This document shows, piece by piece, positions 41,834 to 49,244 of a stretch of 64,000 nucleotides of DNA. Under the pieces are notes generated by a model. It was not told where the DNA came from. It was given only the letters and a program-made list of their open reading frames with translations, and searched no databases. The translations under genes were made by a program, and so were the position numbers. This stretch comes from CAZGUX01 sp964529305 (GTDB taxonomy: Bacteria; Acidobacteriota; Terriglobia; Bryobacterales; Bryobacteraceae): positions 1 through 64,000 of the forward strand of contig CAZGUX010000103.1 of the NCBI GenBank assembly GCA_964529305.1. The letters are read 5' to 3'. Within the stretch, counting starts at the first letter, position 1. Each line of letters begins with the position of its first letter.

Positions 41834-42598
41834 ATGAAGCCGGTTGCTGCGCTTCTGTTCCTGGCCGCCCTCACCCAAGCCCAGACCAATCCCTTTGCGG
41901 GCGACTCGAAGGCCGCCGAGACCGGCAAGGGAATGTTCCGGATCTACTGCGGGCCCTGCCATGGGATCAAAGCGCAAGGCGGACGCGGAGGCCCGGACCT
42001 GACTCGGGGCACCTTCCAGGCCGGAGATACCGATGCCGACCTGCTCCGGGTGATCGCCAACGGAGTGCCTGGCACCGACATGACCGGCTACTCGGGCACC
42101 TTCGGTGAAGACGGTATCTGGCGCATTATCAGCTACATCCGCGCGACCAGCCAGCCTGCCCCGGCGAAGGTGTCAGGAGACCGGGCGGCGGGGGAACGGT
42201 TGTTTTGGGGCAAGGGCGGATGCGGACAATGCCATCAGGTCGACCTGCGCGGCGGCCGGTTCGGTCCCGACCTCAGCCGCATCGGCCGATCCCGAAACCT
42301 GCCGCACCTGCGCGAATCCCTCCTCGATCCCGACGCCGACATCGCTCCCGGCTACTCCACCGTCGCGGTCACCGAGACCGATGGAACCGTCCTCGAGGGT
42401 GTCGAGCGCAGCCGCGACAATTTCTCGGTCCAGATGATCGACCGCGGCGGCCGCTTTCGTTCCTTCGTGCGGGAAGACGTTCGCGCGATCGAACCGCGCC
42501 CGCGCTCCCTTATGCCGTCTTACCGCCACGTCCTGGCCGGGGCTGACCTTGAAAACCTGCTCGCCTACCTGGCGGCGTTGGGAGAGAAACGCAGATGA
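41834..42598 (+). CDS. Dihaem c-type cytochrome
   Basis: A 254-residue exported protein starting at the ATG at 41834 (MKPVAALLFLAALTQAQ); an upstream in-frame ATG at 41819 overlaps the -10 box and is less likely. Two haem-c sites are visible: CGPCH in RIYCGPCHGIKA and CGQCH in GKGGCGQCHQVD, each followed by the usual helix and ligand region. It would carry electrons from the PQQ dehydrogenase encoded next, whose start overlaps its stop (ATGA). The C-terminus (ENLLAYLAAL) is a typical final cytochrome helix. Confidence 0.9.
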   Translation: MKPVAALLFLAALTQAQTNPFAGDSKAAETGKGMFRIYCGPCHGIKAQGGRGGPDLTRGTFQAGDTDADLLRVIANGVPGTDMTGYSGTFGEDGIWRIISYIRATSQPAPAKVSGDRAAGERLFWGKGGCGQCHQVDLRGGRFGPDLSRIGRSRNLPHLRESLLDPDADIAPGYSTVAVTETDGTVLEGVERSRDNFSVQMIDRGGRFRSFVREDVRAIEPRPRSLMPSYRHVLAGADLENLLAYLAALGEKRR

Positions 42599-44169
42599 AA
42601 CTGCTCCTCGTGTGGATCGCCGTCGTGCCTCTGGCTTCGGCGCAAGTCACCGGCCCGAGGTTGCGGGACGCCCGCACCGAGCCGGGCGCGTGGCTGATGT
42701 ATGGCCGCGACTATCGGGCCTGGCGCTACAGCGATCTCGACGAGATCAATGCTTCGAATGTCTCCCGGCTGGCCGTCAAGTGGATCTTCCAGACCAGCGT
42801 ACCCGGAAACATGGAAGCGACGCCTCTGGTCTATGACGGGATGATGTATTTCACCGCCCCGCTGAACCACGCGTTTGCCCTCGACCTGCTGACCGGCCGC
42901 CAGGTGTGGCGCTATTCCAAGCCGGTGCCGCAAGGCGCCAAGGGTTGTTGCGGAACCCCGAATCGCGGCTTCGCCGCCTGGGGCGATCGCCTGTACAAAG
43001 TCAACTTCCAGGGCACCCTGGTCGCGCTCGATGCGGCCAGTGGCAAAGTCGCCTGGGAGACCGAGGTCGCCGATTACCGCAAAGGATTCTCTCTTACGGT
43101 CGCGCCCCTGGTGGTGAAGGACAAAGTGATCGTCGGCATCTCCGGCGCCGAATTCGGTGTGCGGGGGTACCTGGATGCCTACGATGCGGCCACCGGCAAA
43201 CGTGCCTGGCGGTTCTACACCGTGGCCGCGGCGGGCGAGCCCGGAGGCGAAACCTGGGGAGGCGACTCCTGGAGGCGCGGCGGCGGCTCCACCTGGGTCT
43301 CCGGTTCGTACGACCCCGAGTTGAACACGATCTTCTGGGGAACCGGGAACCCTGGCCCCGACATGAACGGCGACGTCCGCCCTGGCGACAACCTCTACAC
43401 CTGCAGCATCATCGCGCTGGACGCGGACAGCGGGAAGCTCAAATGGCACTTCCAATTCACACCTCACGACGTTCACGATTGGGACGCCACCGAAGACCTG
43501 CCCCTGGTCGACCTCACCGTCGCCGGCAAGCCGGTGAAAGCCGTGATACAGGCCAACCGCAACGGCCACTTCTACGCCCTCGACCGAACCAATGGGAAAC
43601 TGCTGGCCACCAAGGCCTACACCAAGGTCACCTGGACCTCCGGCTTCGATGCCAAAGGACGGCCCATCCTGGTCCCCGGACAGGAACCCACCGAGGAGGG
43701 CAACCGTTCCTGTCCCGGCCTCGGCGGGGGACACAACTGGCAGCCCACTGCTTACAGTCCTCGCACCGGTCTTTATTACTTTGGTTCGACCGATGGCTGC
43801 CACCTCTACTACAAGACCGATCAGGAATATGTCGAGGGGCAGTGGTACCAACTGAGCACGGTCGGGCCGGTCTCGCGCGAGCCGGAAGCCGGCTCGGCGA
43901 TCGCGGTCGACCCGGCGACCGGCGAAACGCGCTGGCGTGTTGAGCTGAAGAGCGCCCCCAACGGCATGCTGGCCACCGCGGGCGATCTGGTCTTCACCGG
44001 CGACGGCAGCGGCTATCTTGTAGCGTTCGATGCCAAATCAGGAAAAGTGCTGTGGCGCTTCCAGACGGGGGGCGGGATCGCCGCGGCGCCCATCACCTAT
44101 TCTTTCCGCGGCAAACAACAAATCGCCCTCGCCGCCGGAGGAACCATGATCGTATTCGGGTTGCCCTAG
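42595..44169 (+). CDS. PQQ-dependent alcohol dehydrogenase
   Basis: A 524-residue periplasmic quinoprotein with a signal peptide ending near PLASAQ. Eight-bladed-propeller features include W-motif repeats (ALDAASGKVAWETE, YDAATGKRAWRFY, AFDAKSGKVLWRF). The adjacent pair Cys118-Cys119 (GAKGCCGTPNRG) forms the vicinal disulfide of methanol- and ethanol-dehydrogenase-type enzymes. Candidate catalytic aspartates are Asp295 and Asp297 in HDVHDWDATED. It oxidises alcohols or aldehydes and passes electrons to the coupled cytochrome c. No pqqA-E genes are in the window, so PQQ comes from elsewhere. Confidence 0.9.
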   Translation: MKLLLVWIAVVPLASAQVTGPRLRDARTEPGAWLMYGRDYRAWRYSDLDEINASNVSRLAVKWIFQTSVPGNMEATPLVYDGMMYFTAPLNHAFALDLLTGRQVWRYSKPVPQGAKGCCGTPNRGFAAWGDRLYKVNFQGTLVALDAASGKVAWETEVADYRKGFSLTVAPLVVKDKVIVGISGAEFGVRGYLDAYDAATGKRAWRFYTVAAAGEPGGETWGGDSWRRGGGSTWVSGSYDPELNTIFWGTGNPGPDMNGDVRPGDNLYTCSIIALDADSGKLKWHFQFTPHDVHDWDATEDLPLVDLTVAGKPVKAVIQANRNGHFYALDRTNGKLLATKAYTKVTWTSGFDAKGRPILVPGQEPTEEGNRSCPGLGGGHNWQPTAYSPRTGLYYFGSTDGCHLYYKTDQEYVEGQWYQLSTVGPVSREPEAGSAIAVDPATGETRWRVELKSAPNGMLATAGDLVFTGDGSGYLVAFDAKSGKVLWRFQTGGGIAAAPITYSFRGKQQIALAAGGTMIVFGLP

Positions 44170-44226
44170 AGCGCACGGCCGGCTCCCGTGGCATGTAGAT
44201 CGAGGATTCGCCGCCCTGGTGCCTAC

Positions 44227-45555
44227 CTACGCCTCCTCCGGCGGCGCCTCCGCCAGTTCCAGAGGTCTCCGGAATCCGCCCGTCTTCCACGCGGCATACC
44301 CGATTCCGGCCAGCATCCACGCGCCCCCCACCGCCAAGGCCAGCGGCCGAAGCCGGACCCACAGCAGCAGGCAAATCAGAAACCCGCCCATCGGCAGGAC
44401 GCCGTCGTGCCAGCGCCTGGTTTCCGATCGCCAGTAGTAACGGAGAAACGACGCTGCATTGACCCCCATGAAGCCCGCGATCGCGCCGAAGTTCAAGAGT
44501 TCGGCGCCCAGTTGAAAGCTCAAGGTCAATGCTCCGGCGATCGCCACCACGCCGGCGAAGAGAATATTGTTGCGCGGGATCTGCCGCTTCGCGTCGATCG
44601 CTCCAAAGAACCTGCGCGGCAGCACCCCGTCGCGACCCATTCCGTAGAGCATCCGCGCGCCGGCCAGTTGGGCTCCGCTGCCCGACCCCACCGTCGCCAC
44701 CAGCAGCGTCAGGTTCAGCACGTGGAACAGCCAGTCGCCACCAGCGCGCCCGGCCACGTGGACAAACGCCGTATCCACGTCCGGGTAGCTGTGGAAGTCC
44801 GGCCAGATGGCCTGCGCCAGCGCCACCTGCGTGACGGAAAGCACTCCGGTGATCAGGCAAACCCACACCGTCGCCAACAGGACGTTCCGGCGCGGGTTCT
44901 CGACCTCCTCCGACAAGGTCGACACGGCATCGAATCCGATATAGGTCAGCACCGCGACCGAGGTCCCGCCGGAAACGGCGCTCCACGAAAACGTGGCCGG
45001 ATTGTAGAAAGCACGGGCAATCGAAGCACCTGGCTCGCCGGCCAGGTAGCGTACCGCCGCGAAAAAGAACGCGATGATGACGATGCCCATGAAGGCCACC
45101 AGCACTTCCGCCGTCCGCGCGCTCGACCGGATGCCGTGCAGGTTGAGCCACGTGAACAGCCCCGCGAAGAACAGCGCCCACACTACATAAGGCGTGCCCG
45201 GAAACGCGTTCATCGCCGCCTTGGAACACCAGATGGTGCAGATCAGCGGGTTCAGCAGATAGTCGAGCGCCAGCAGCCAGCCCGTGACAAACCCCAAAGT
45301 CGGGTGAATCTCGCGGCCGACGTAGGTGAACGCGGAACCGGCGCTTGGATAGGCCGCGGCCATCCGGCCGTAGCTCACCGCGGTCAGCAGCATGGCCGTC
45401 ATCGCCAGCAGAATCGCCGTCGCCGCGTGGCCTTCCGACAACTGGCTGACGACCCCGAACGGCGGCATCGGCGCCGTAGGTTGGATCACCAGAATCCCGT
45501 AGAAGATCAGATCCCACAGGCCAAGCGATCGCTTGAGGCGGACAGGGTCGGACAA
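44227..45555 (-). CDS. APC-family amino-acid permease
   Basis: A 442-residue inner-membrane transporter with about 12 spans. I place the start at the TTG at 45555 (MSDPVRLKRSLGLWDL): a minus-strand TACAAT (45563-45568) ends 8 nt before it, and coding character begins there although the frame is open to 45684. Typical APC features are DLIFYGILVIQPTAPMPPFG at the first span, SAGSAFTYVGREI, the VLTYIGFDAVSTLSEEVENP motif and RRFFGAIDAKRQIPRNNI. It imports or exchanges amino acids; the substrate is not predictable. It is divergent from the TPR gene, with 43 nt between starts. Confidence 0.88.
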   Translation of the reverse strand: MSDPVRLKRSLGLWDLIFYGILVIQPTAPMPPFGVVSQLSEGHAATAILLAMTAMLLTAVSYGRMAAAYPSAGSAFTYVGREIHPTLGFVTGWLLALDYLLNPLICTIWCSKAAMNAFPGTPYVVWALFFAGLFTWLNLHGIRSSARTAEVLVAFMGIVIIAFFFAAVRYLAGEPGASIARAFYNPATFSWSAVSGGTSVAVLTYIGFDAVSTLSEEVENPRRNVLLATVWVCLITGVLSVTQVALAQAIWPDFHSYPDVDTAFVHVAGRAGGDWLFHVLNLTLLVATVGSGSGAQLAGARMLYGMGRDGVLPRRFFGAIDAKRQIPRNNILFAGVVAIAGALTLSFQLGAELLNFGAIAGFMGVNAASFLRYYWRSETRRWHDGVLPMGGFLICLLLWVRLRPLALAVGGAWMLAGIGYAAWKTGGFRRPLELAEAPPEEA

Positions 45556-45562
45556 GTCCCGG

Positions 45563-45568
45563 ATTGTA
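45563..45568 (-). promoter_or_regulatory. -10-like box TACAAT, leaderless TTG start
   Basis: TACAAT on the minus strand ends 8 nt before the TTG at 45555, so transcription is predicted to begin at 45556. Confidence 0.45.
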
Positions 45569-45584
45569 CCACCGGCCTCGCTGC

Positions 45585-45590
45585 TACACT
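45585..45590 (+). promoter_or_regulatory. -10-like box TACACT, near-leaderless start
   Basis: TACACT ends 9 nt before the ATG at 45599, which predicts a leader of about 2 nt. Confidence 0.45.
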
Positions 45591-45598
45591 CGGAAACG

Positions 45599-46777
45599 AT
45601 GCGAGGTTTGCTGCTGGTGCTCGCCACAGTGATGGTGGCGCGCGCCGACAATACGCTGGTTCTGCCGTTCTTCAATCTGTCCAATCAGCCCGATCTGAAC
45701 TGGGTCGGCGAGAGCATCTCGGAGGCGGTCCGCACCGCCCTCGACGAACACGGCATCGTCGTGCTGGGCCGCGAAGACCGGCAGGAGGTCTTCCGCCGCC
45801 TCTCCGTGCCGCCCTATGTCCGGCTAACCACCGCCACCGTGTTCAAGCTCGGTTCGGTCGCCGACGCCACCGACGTCGTCTATGGCCAATACGAACTGGC
45901 TCCCGGTCAGGAAGGTGAGGCGGCGGAGAAGCGCACCCTCCGCATTACGTGCCGCATGCTCAACCTGCGGGAGATGAAGCCATCGGGCGAACTGCTGGAA
46001 ATCGGAGGCATGGGCGATCTGGCCTCGCTCCAGAATCATCTCTCCTATCTCGCCTTGCGCCATTTTGCCGGTCCCGCGACGCCGGCGGAGGACGAGTTCC
46101 GCCGCCTCCGCCCATCCCTCCGGGTCGACGCGGTCGAAAACCATATTCGCGGCCTTCTGGCCCCCACGGCCAACCAGAAGATCCGCTTCTTCACCCAGGC
46201 CGCCCGGCTCGACGAGCGCTTCGCGACCCCCTGCTTTGAGCTCGGCCGCCTCTATGCCCAGCGCAAGGAATACCGTTTCGCCCCCGAGTGGCTGGAGCGC
46301 GTCAAGGCCGAAGATGCCCGCTACGCCGAAGCGCAGTTCTGGCTGGGCCTCTCGCGGTACTTCACCGGCGACTTCGAACGCGCCGAGGCGGCCTTTCGCG
46401 CGGTCTCCGAACGAGTCCCTCTCAACGAAGTCTTCAACAACCTCGGCGCCGCCCAGTCGCGCCGCCGCGACCCCCATGCCGTGGACAACTTCCAAAAGGC
46501 CATCGCCGGCGACGATGCCGATCCCGATTTCCACTTCAACGCCGGCTATTCGCTGTGGAAGCAGCAGCGATTCGACGAGGCCGCGCCGGCGTTTCGCGCC
46601 GTCCTCGAGCGGGCGCCCGAAGATCAGAACGCCACCGTCATGCTAGGCCGGTGCCTGAAACGCTCCGGTCCGCGGCCGGCCGATCCGAAGTCCGACGGCC
46701 TGGAGCGGGTGAAGCTGAACTACGAAGGCGCGGCCTACCGCCAGTTGAAAGCCGCCATCGACGGCAAGCGGAAGTAG
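45599..46777 (+). CDS. Exported TPR protein with FlgO/TolB-like N-domain
   Basis: A 392-residue protein; ATG at 45599 gives a short signal peptide (MRGLLLVLATVMVARA). Residues ~18-140 resemble the FlgO/TolB-like module (LVLPFFNLSNQPDLNWVGESI, VVYGQYELAPG). TPR repeats follow across ~190-365 (FELGRLYAQRKEYRFAPEWL, AQFWLGLSRYFTGDFERAEAAF, FHFNAGYSLWKQQRFDEAAP). It probably acts as a periplasmic scaffold. The N-domain resembles that of the wHTH-TPR regulator at 13523, but there is no DNA-binding domain. Confidence 0.8.
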   Translation: MRGLLLVLATVMVARADNTLVLPFFNLSNQPDLNWVGESISEAVRTALDEHGIVVLGREDRQEVFRRLSVPPYVRLTTATVFKLGSVADATDVVYGQYELAPGQEGEAAEKRTLRITCRMLNLREMKPSGELLEIGGMGDLASLQNHLSYLALRHFAGPATPAEDEFRRLRPSLRVDAVENHIRGLLAPTANQKIRFFTQAARLDERFATPCFELGRLYAQRKEYRFAPEWLERVKAEDARYAEAQFWLGLSRYFTGDFERAEAAFRAVSERVPLNEVFNNLGAAQSRRRDPHAVDNFQKAIAGDDADPDFHFNAGYSLWKQQRFDEAAPAFRAVLERAPEDQNATVMLGRCLKRSGPRPADPKSDGLERVKLNYEGAAYRQLKAAIDGKRK

Positions 46778-46867
46778 CCTTACGGCAAGGGGGCCCTTCG
46801 TCGCGGCTTGGGGCACCAATTTGACATCTGCAACGCGGTTACTGCCCCGGGTTTTCCCGCTCTCCCT

Positions 46868-48625
46868 CTACTCCCCCGACCGCCTCACGACCCGGCCGGG
46901 CGTGGCGCCTGTCGATTTGCCGTGCGTCACGACCGCACGGCCGTTGACGAGGACGTGCTCCATGCCGGCCGAGTACTGGTGCGGCTGAGTGAACGTCGCC
47001 TTGTCGGTGAACGCCTCGGCCCGGAACACGGCGAGGTCGGCGAAGTAGCCGGGGGCGAGCCGGCCGCGCCGGGTCAGGCCGATCCGCTCTGCGGGCAGTG
47101 AAGTCATCTTCCTCACCGCTTCCTCCAGAGAGACGAGCCGTTTTTCGCGGACCATCACCCTGATGAAGCGGCCGTAGGTGCCGTAGCCGCGGGGGTGCGG
47201 GTTCCCCGCCGACAGTGGTCCCGTCGACTTGAGCGAGCTGCCGTCGGATCCCACGGCCACCAGCGGGTGCGCGGCGATCCGGTCCACGTCCGCCTCGGCC
47301 ATGCCGGAGAGAATGAGCTGCGTGTCGTACTGCTCGAAGAGGCGGACGAGCGCCTCGGCCGGCTCGCACCGCATGTCCTTCGCGATATCGGGGATACTCA
47401 TGCCCTGGTATTTCGGCGTCGCCGGGTGCGACGCCACCATCAGCCGGTCGAACCCGCCGATGCTCGACGCCCGCTCGGACAGGTGGGCCCTGATCTCGGC
47501 TCGCAGGGCGGGATCCTTCGCGCGTTCCAGGGCCTTTTCCCGGCTCCCCTCGACGGCCCAGCGCGGGTAGACGTTGCCGCTCATCGGACCGCTGGCGGCG
47601 ATGTAGGGGTACTGGTCGGCGGCCACGTTCACCCCCTCGTTTCGCGCCTCCTCGATGCGCCGCAGCAGCTTGGCCGAGGTCCCGCGCGTCGAGCCGTTGC
47701 ACTTCAGATGCGAGACCTGCACTTTCGTCCCTGTGCGCCTGCCCACCTCGAGCGCCTCCTCGAGCGCCACGTAGAGGCCCGCGCCCTCGTCCCCCGAGTC
47801 GCGCGCGTGGGTCGAGTACGTGAGGCCGCGCTTGCCCGCCTCGCGGGCCAGGGCGATGACCTCAGAGGTCATCGAGAAGACGCCGGGCGCCATCGAGAGC
47901 CCGGTGGAGAAGCCCCGCGCGCCCGCCTCCAGAGCTTCGGTGACCAGCGACTGCATGCGACGCAGCTCTCCGGGGTCTGGGGCCCTCGTCTCCATCCCGA
48001 GGACGGCCTTGCGCACCGTGCCGTGCCCGATCTGCGTCACCACGTTCAGGGTCTTGCCCGTCTTCTCCAGTGCCTCCATGTAGCCCCCGAAGCTGGTCCA
48101 ATGCGGCTTCCAGCCGGTCGCGTACCAGCGGACCCGCGAATCTAGGTCCTCCCTCGATCTTCCGATGAGGGGCGCGCAGAAGCTGAGCCCGCAGTTGCCG
48201 ACGAGTTCGAGCGTGACGCCGTCCATGATCTTGGAGTCGGCGGTGGAGTCGACGAAGAACTGGAAGTCGGAGTGGGTGTGAAGGTCGATGAAGCCGGGAG
48301 TGACGGTGAGACCGGTTGCGTCGATGGTCTGCTTCGCGGACCCGTCCAGTGCGCCGACCGCGGCGATCGTGTCGCCCGCGATCGCCACGTCGCCGACCAC
48401 TCCCGGCGACCCCGTCCCATCGATCACCCGCCCGTTCTTGATCAGTAGGTCGTAAACGATCTCTCTCCTCGCAGGTTGCTGGGAGCGCGCCGTCGCGCCG
48501 ACGCAGAACGGCCCGGCCGATCGGAGCAGGAATTCCCGCCGCGAACTCGGCCGGATCGATGCCGGAATGGCGAAGGGGTGGTTCATCGAGAGTTCCCGCT
48601 CGCGCGCCCAGTGGTCGTATTTCAT
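46868..48625 (-). CDS. Exported D-aminoacylase / N-acyl-D-amino-acid deacylase
   Basis: A 585-residue amidohydrolase. The ATG at 48625 is preceded by AGAGG; an alternative ATG at 48583 lies closer to the TAT-like signal (PSSRREFLLRSAGPFCVG). The zinc motif FIDLHTHSDFQF is near residue 113, NCGLSFCAP near 144, a Lys/Glu-type metal bridge region near STGLSM, HLKCNGSTRG and a late SDGSSLKS Asp. It would release free D-amino acids from N-acyl forms, perhaps during peptidoglycan or peptide turnover. The domain layout (outer beta-sandwich at DLLIKNGRVIDGTGSPG and at MEHVLVNGRAVV) is complete. No neighbour forms an operon with it. Confidence 0.88.
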   Translation of the reverse strand: MKYDHWARERELSMNHPFAIPASIRPSSRREFLLRSAGPFCVGATARSQQPARREIVYDLLIKNGRVIDGTGSPGVVGDVAIAGDTIAAVGALDGSAKQTIDATGLTVTPGFIDLHTHSDFQFFVDSTADSKIMDGVTLELVGNCGLSFCAPLIGRSREDLDSRVRWYATGWKPHWTSFGGYMEALEKTGKTLNVVTQIGHGTVRKAVLGMETRAPDPGELRRMQSLVTEALEAGARGFSTGLSMAPGVFSMTSEVIALAREAGKRGLTYSTHARDSGDEGAGLYVALEEALEVGRRTGTKVQVSHLKCNGSTRGTSAKLLRRIEEARNEGVNVAADQYPYIAASGPMSGNVYPRWAVEGSREKALERAKDPALRAEIRAHLSERASSIGGFDRLMVASHPATPKYQGMSIPDIAKDMRCEPAEALVRLFEQYDTQLILSGMAEADVDRIAAHPLVAVGSDGSSLKSTGPLSAGNPHPRGYGTYGRFIRVMVREKRLVSLEEAVRKMTSLPAERIGLTRRGRLAPGYFADLAVFRAEAFTDKATFTQPHQYSAGMEHVLVNGRAVVTHGKSTGATPGRVVRRSGE

Positions 48626-48717
48626 AGCATACCTCTCGCATCAAACTGCGCGGCCTGAGCGGAGGAAACCAGGGACAGACGGAACGTTTAGATGTTTCTC
48701 GCGTGCGCGATGTCGTG

Positions 48718-49172
48718 TCAAGTCGCGGCCAGCACTTTCGCTTTCGGCGGCCTTCCGCCTGGCCTTGGTTGGAGTGTCCTCCCCAGCCGGCGTTCCAGGT
48801 CTGCCACAAACGCTGCCGAACCCAGGGGCCGGCGGGGTGTGGGTCGCCCCCCGAGTCAGCGTCCGGGGTTGTCCAAGGAACTCGAACCACGCTCTTGTTG
48901 TCCTGCCACCATTCTCCATCCAGCAGGTGAAACTCATCGGGTTCGCCTTGATGCGCGCGTGCGCTCGACCAGCGATAGGCCCGTCGATCGCGTACCAGGC
49001 CGGCGCGGGCAGGGTTCAGTTCGGCATCGCGAATGACACGGTCGACGGCTGGCCACTCCATCGGGCAGGAGTAGAAGCGACTCTGCCACAGGTGACCCGT
49101 CGTGCGGGCCAGCGCGTTCCACAATTGTGCAAAACGGCCGTGGACGTATTTGCCCTTGGGGCCACTTCGTGA
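48718..49172 (-). pseudogene. Decayed REP-associated tyrosine transposase (RAYT, IS200-like)
   Basis: The C-terminal half of a RAYT is recognisable in one frame: FAQLWNALARTTGHLWQSRF, YSCPMEWPAVDRVIRDAELN and NPARAGLVRDRRAYRWSSAR. The characteristic tail then continues in another frame (PLGSAAFVADLERRLGRTLQ, PRPGGRPPKAKVLAAT, stop at 48718-48720), so a frameshift lies between them, near 48830-48890. The catalytic HUH half is missing because the next gene begins 73 nt upstream. This is a dead, truncated copy. Related active enzymes mobilise REP palindromes, several of which are seen in this window. Confidence 0.82.
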
Positions 49173-49228
49173 ATAGACTCTACGGTCGCGACGGCGCGGC
49201 CGGCCGGCTTCCCGTTGCGCCGATTCGA

Positions 49229-49234
49229 TAGAAT
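49229..49234 (+). promoter_or_regulatory. -10-like box TAGAAT, near-leaderless start
   Basis: TAGAAT ends 11 nt before the ATG at 49245, which predicts a leader of about 4 nt. Confidence 0.45.
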
Positions 49235-49244
49235 CGCAGGGTCG

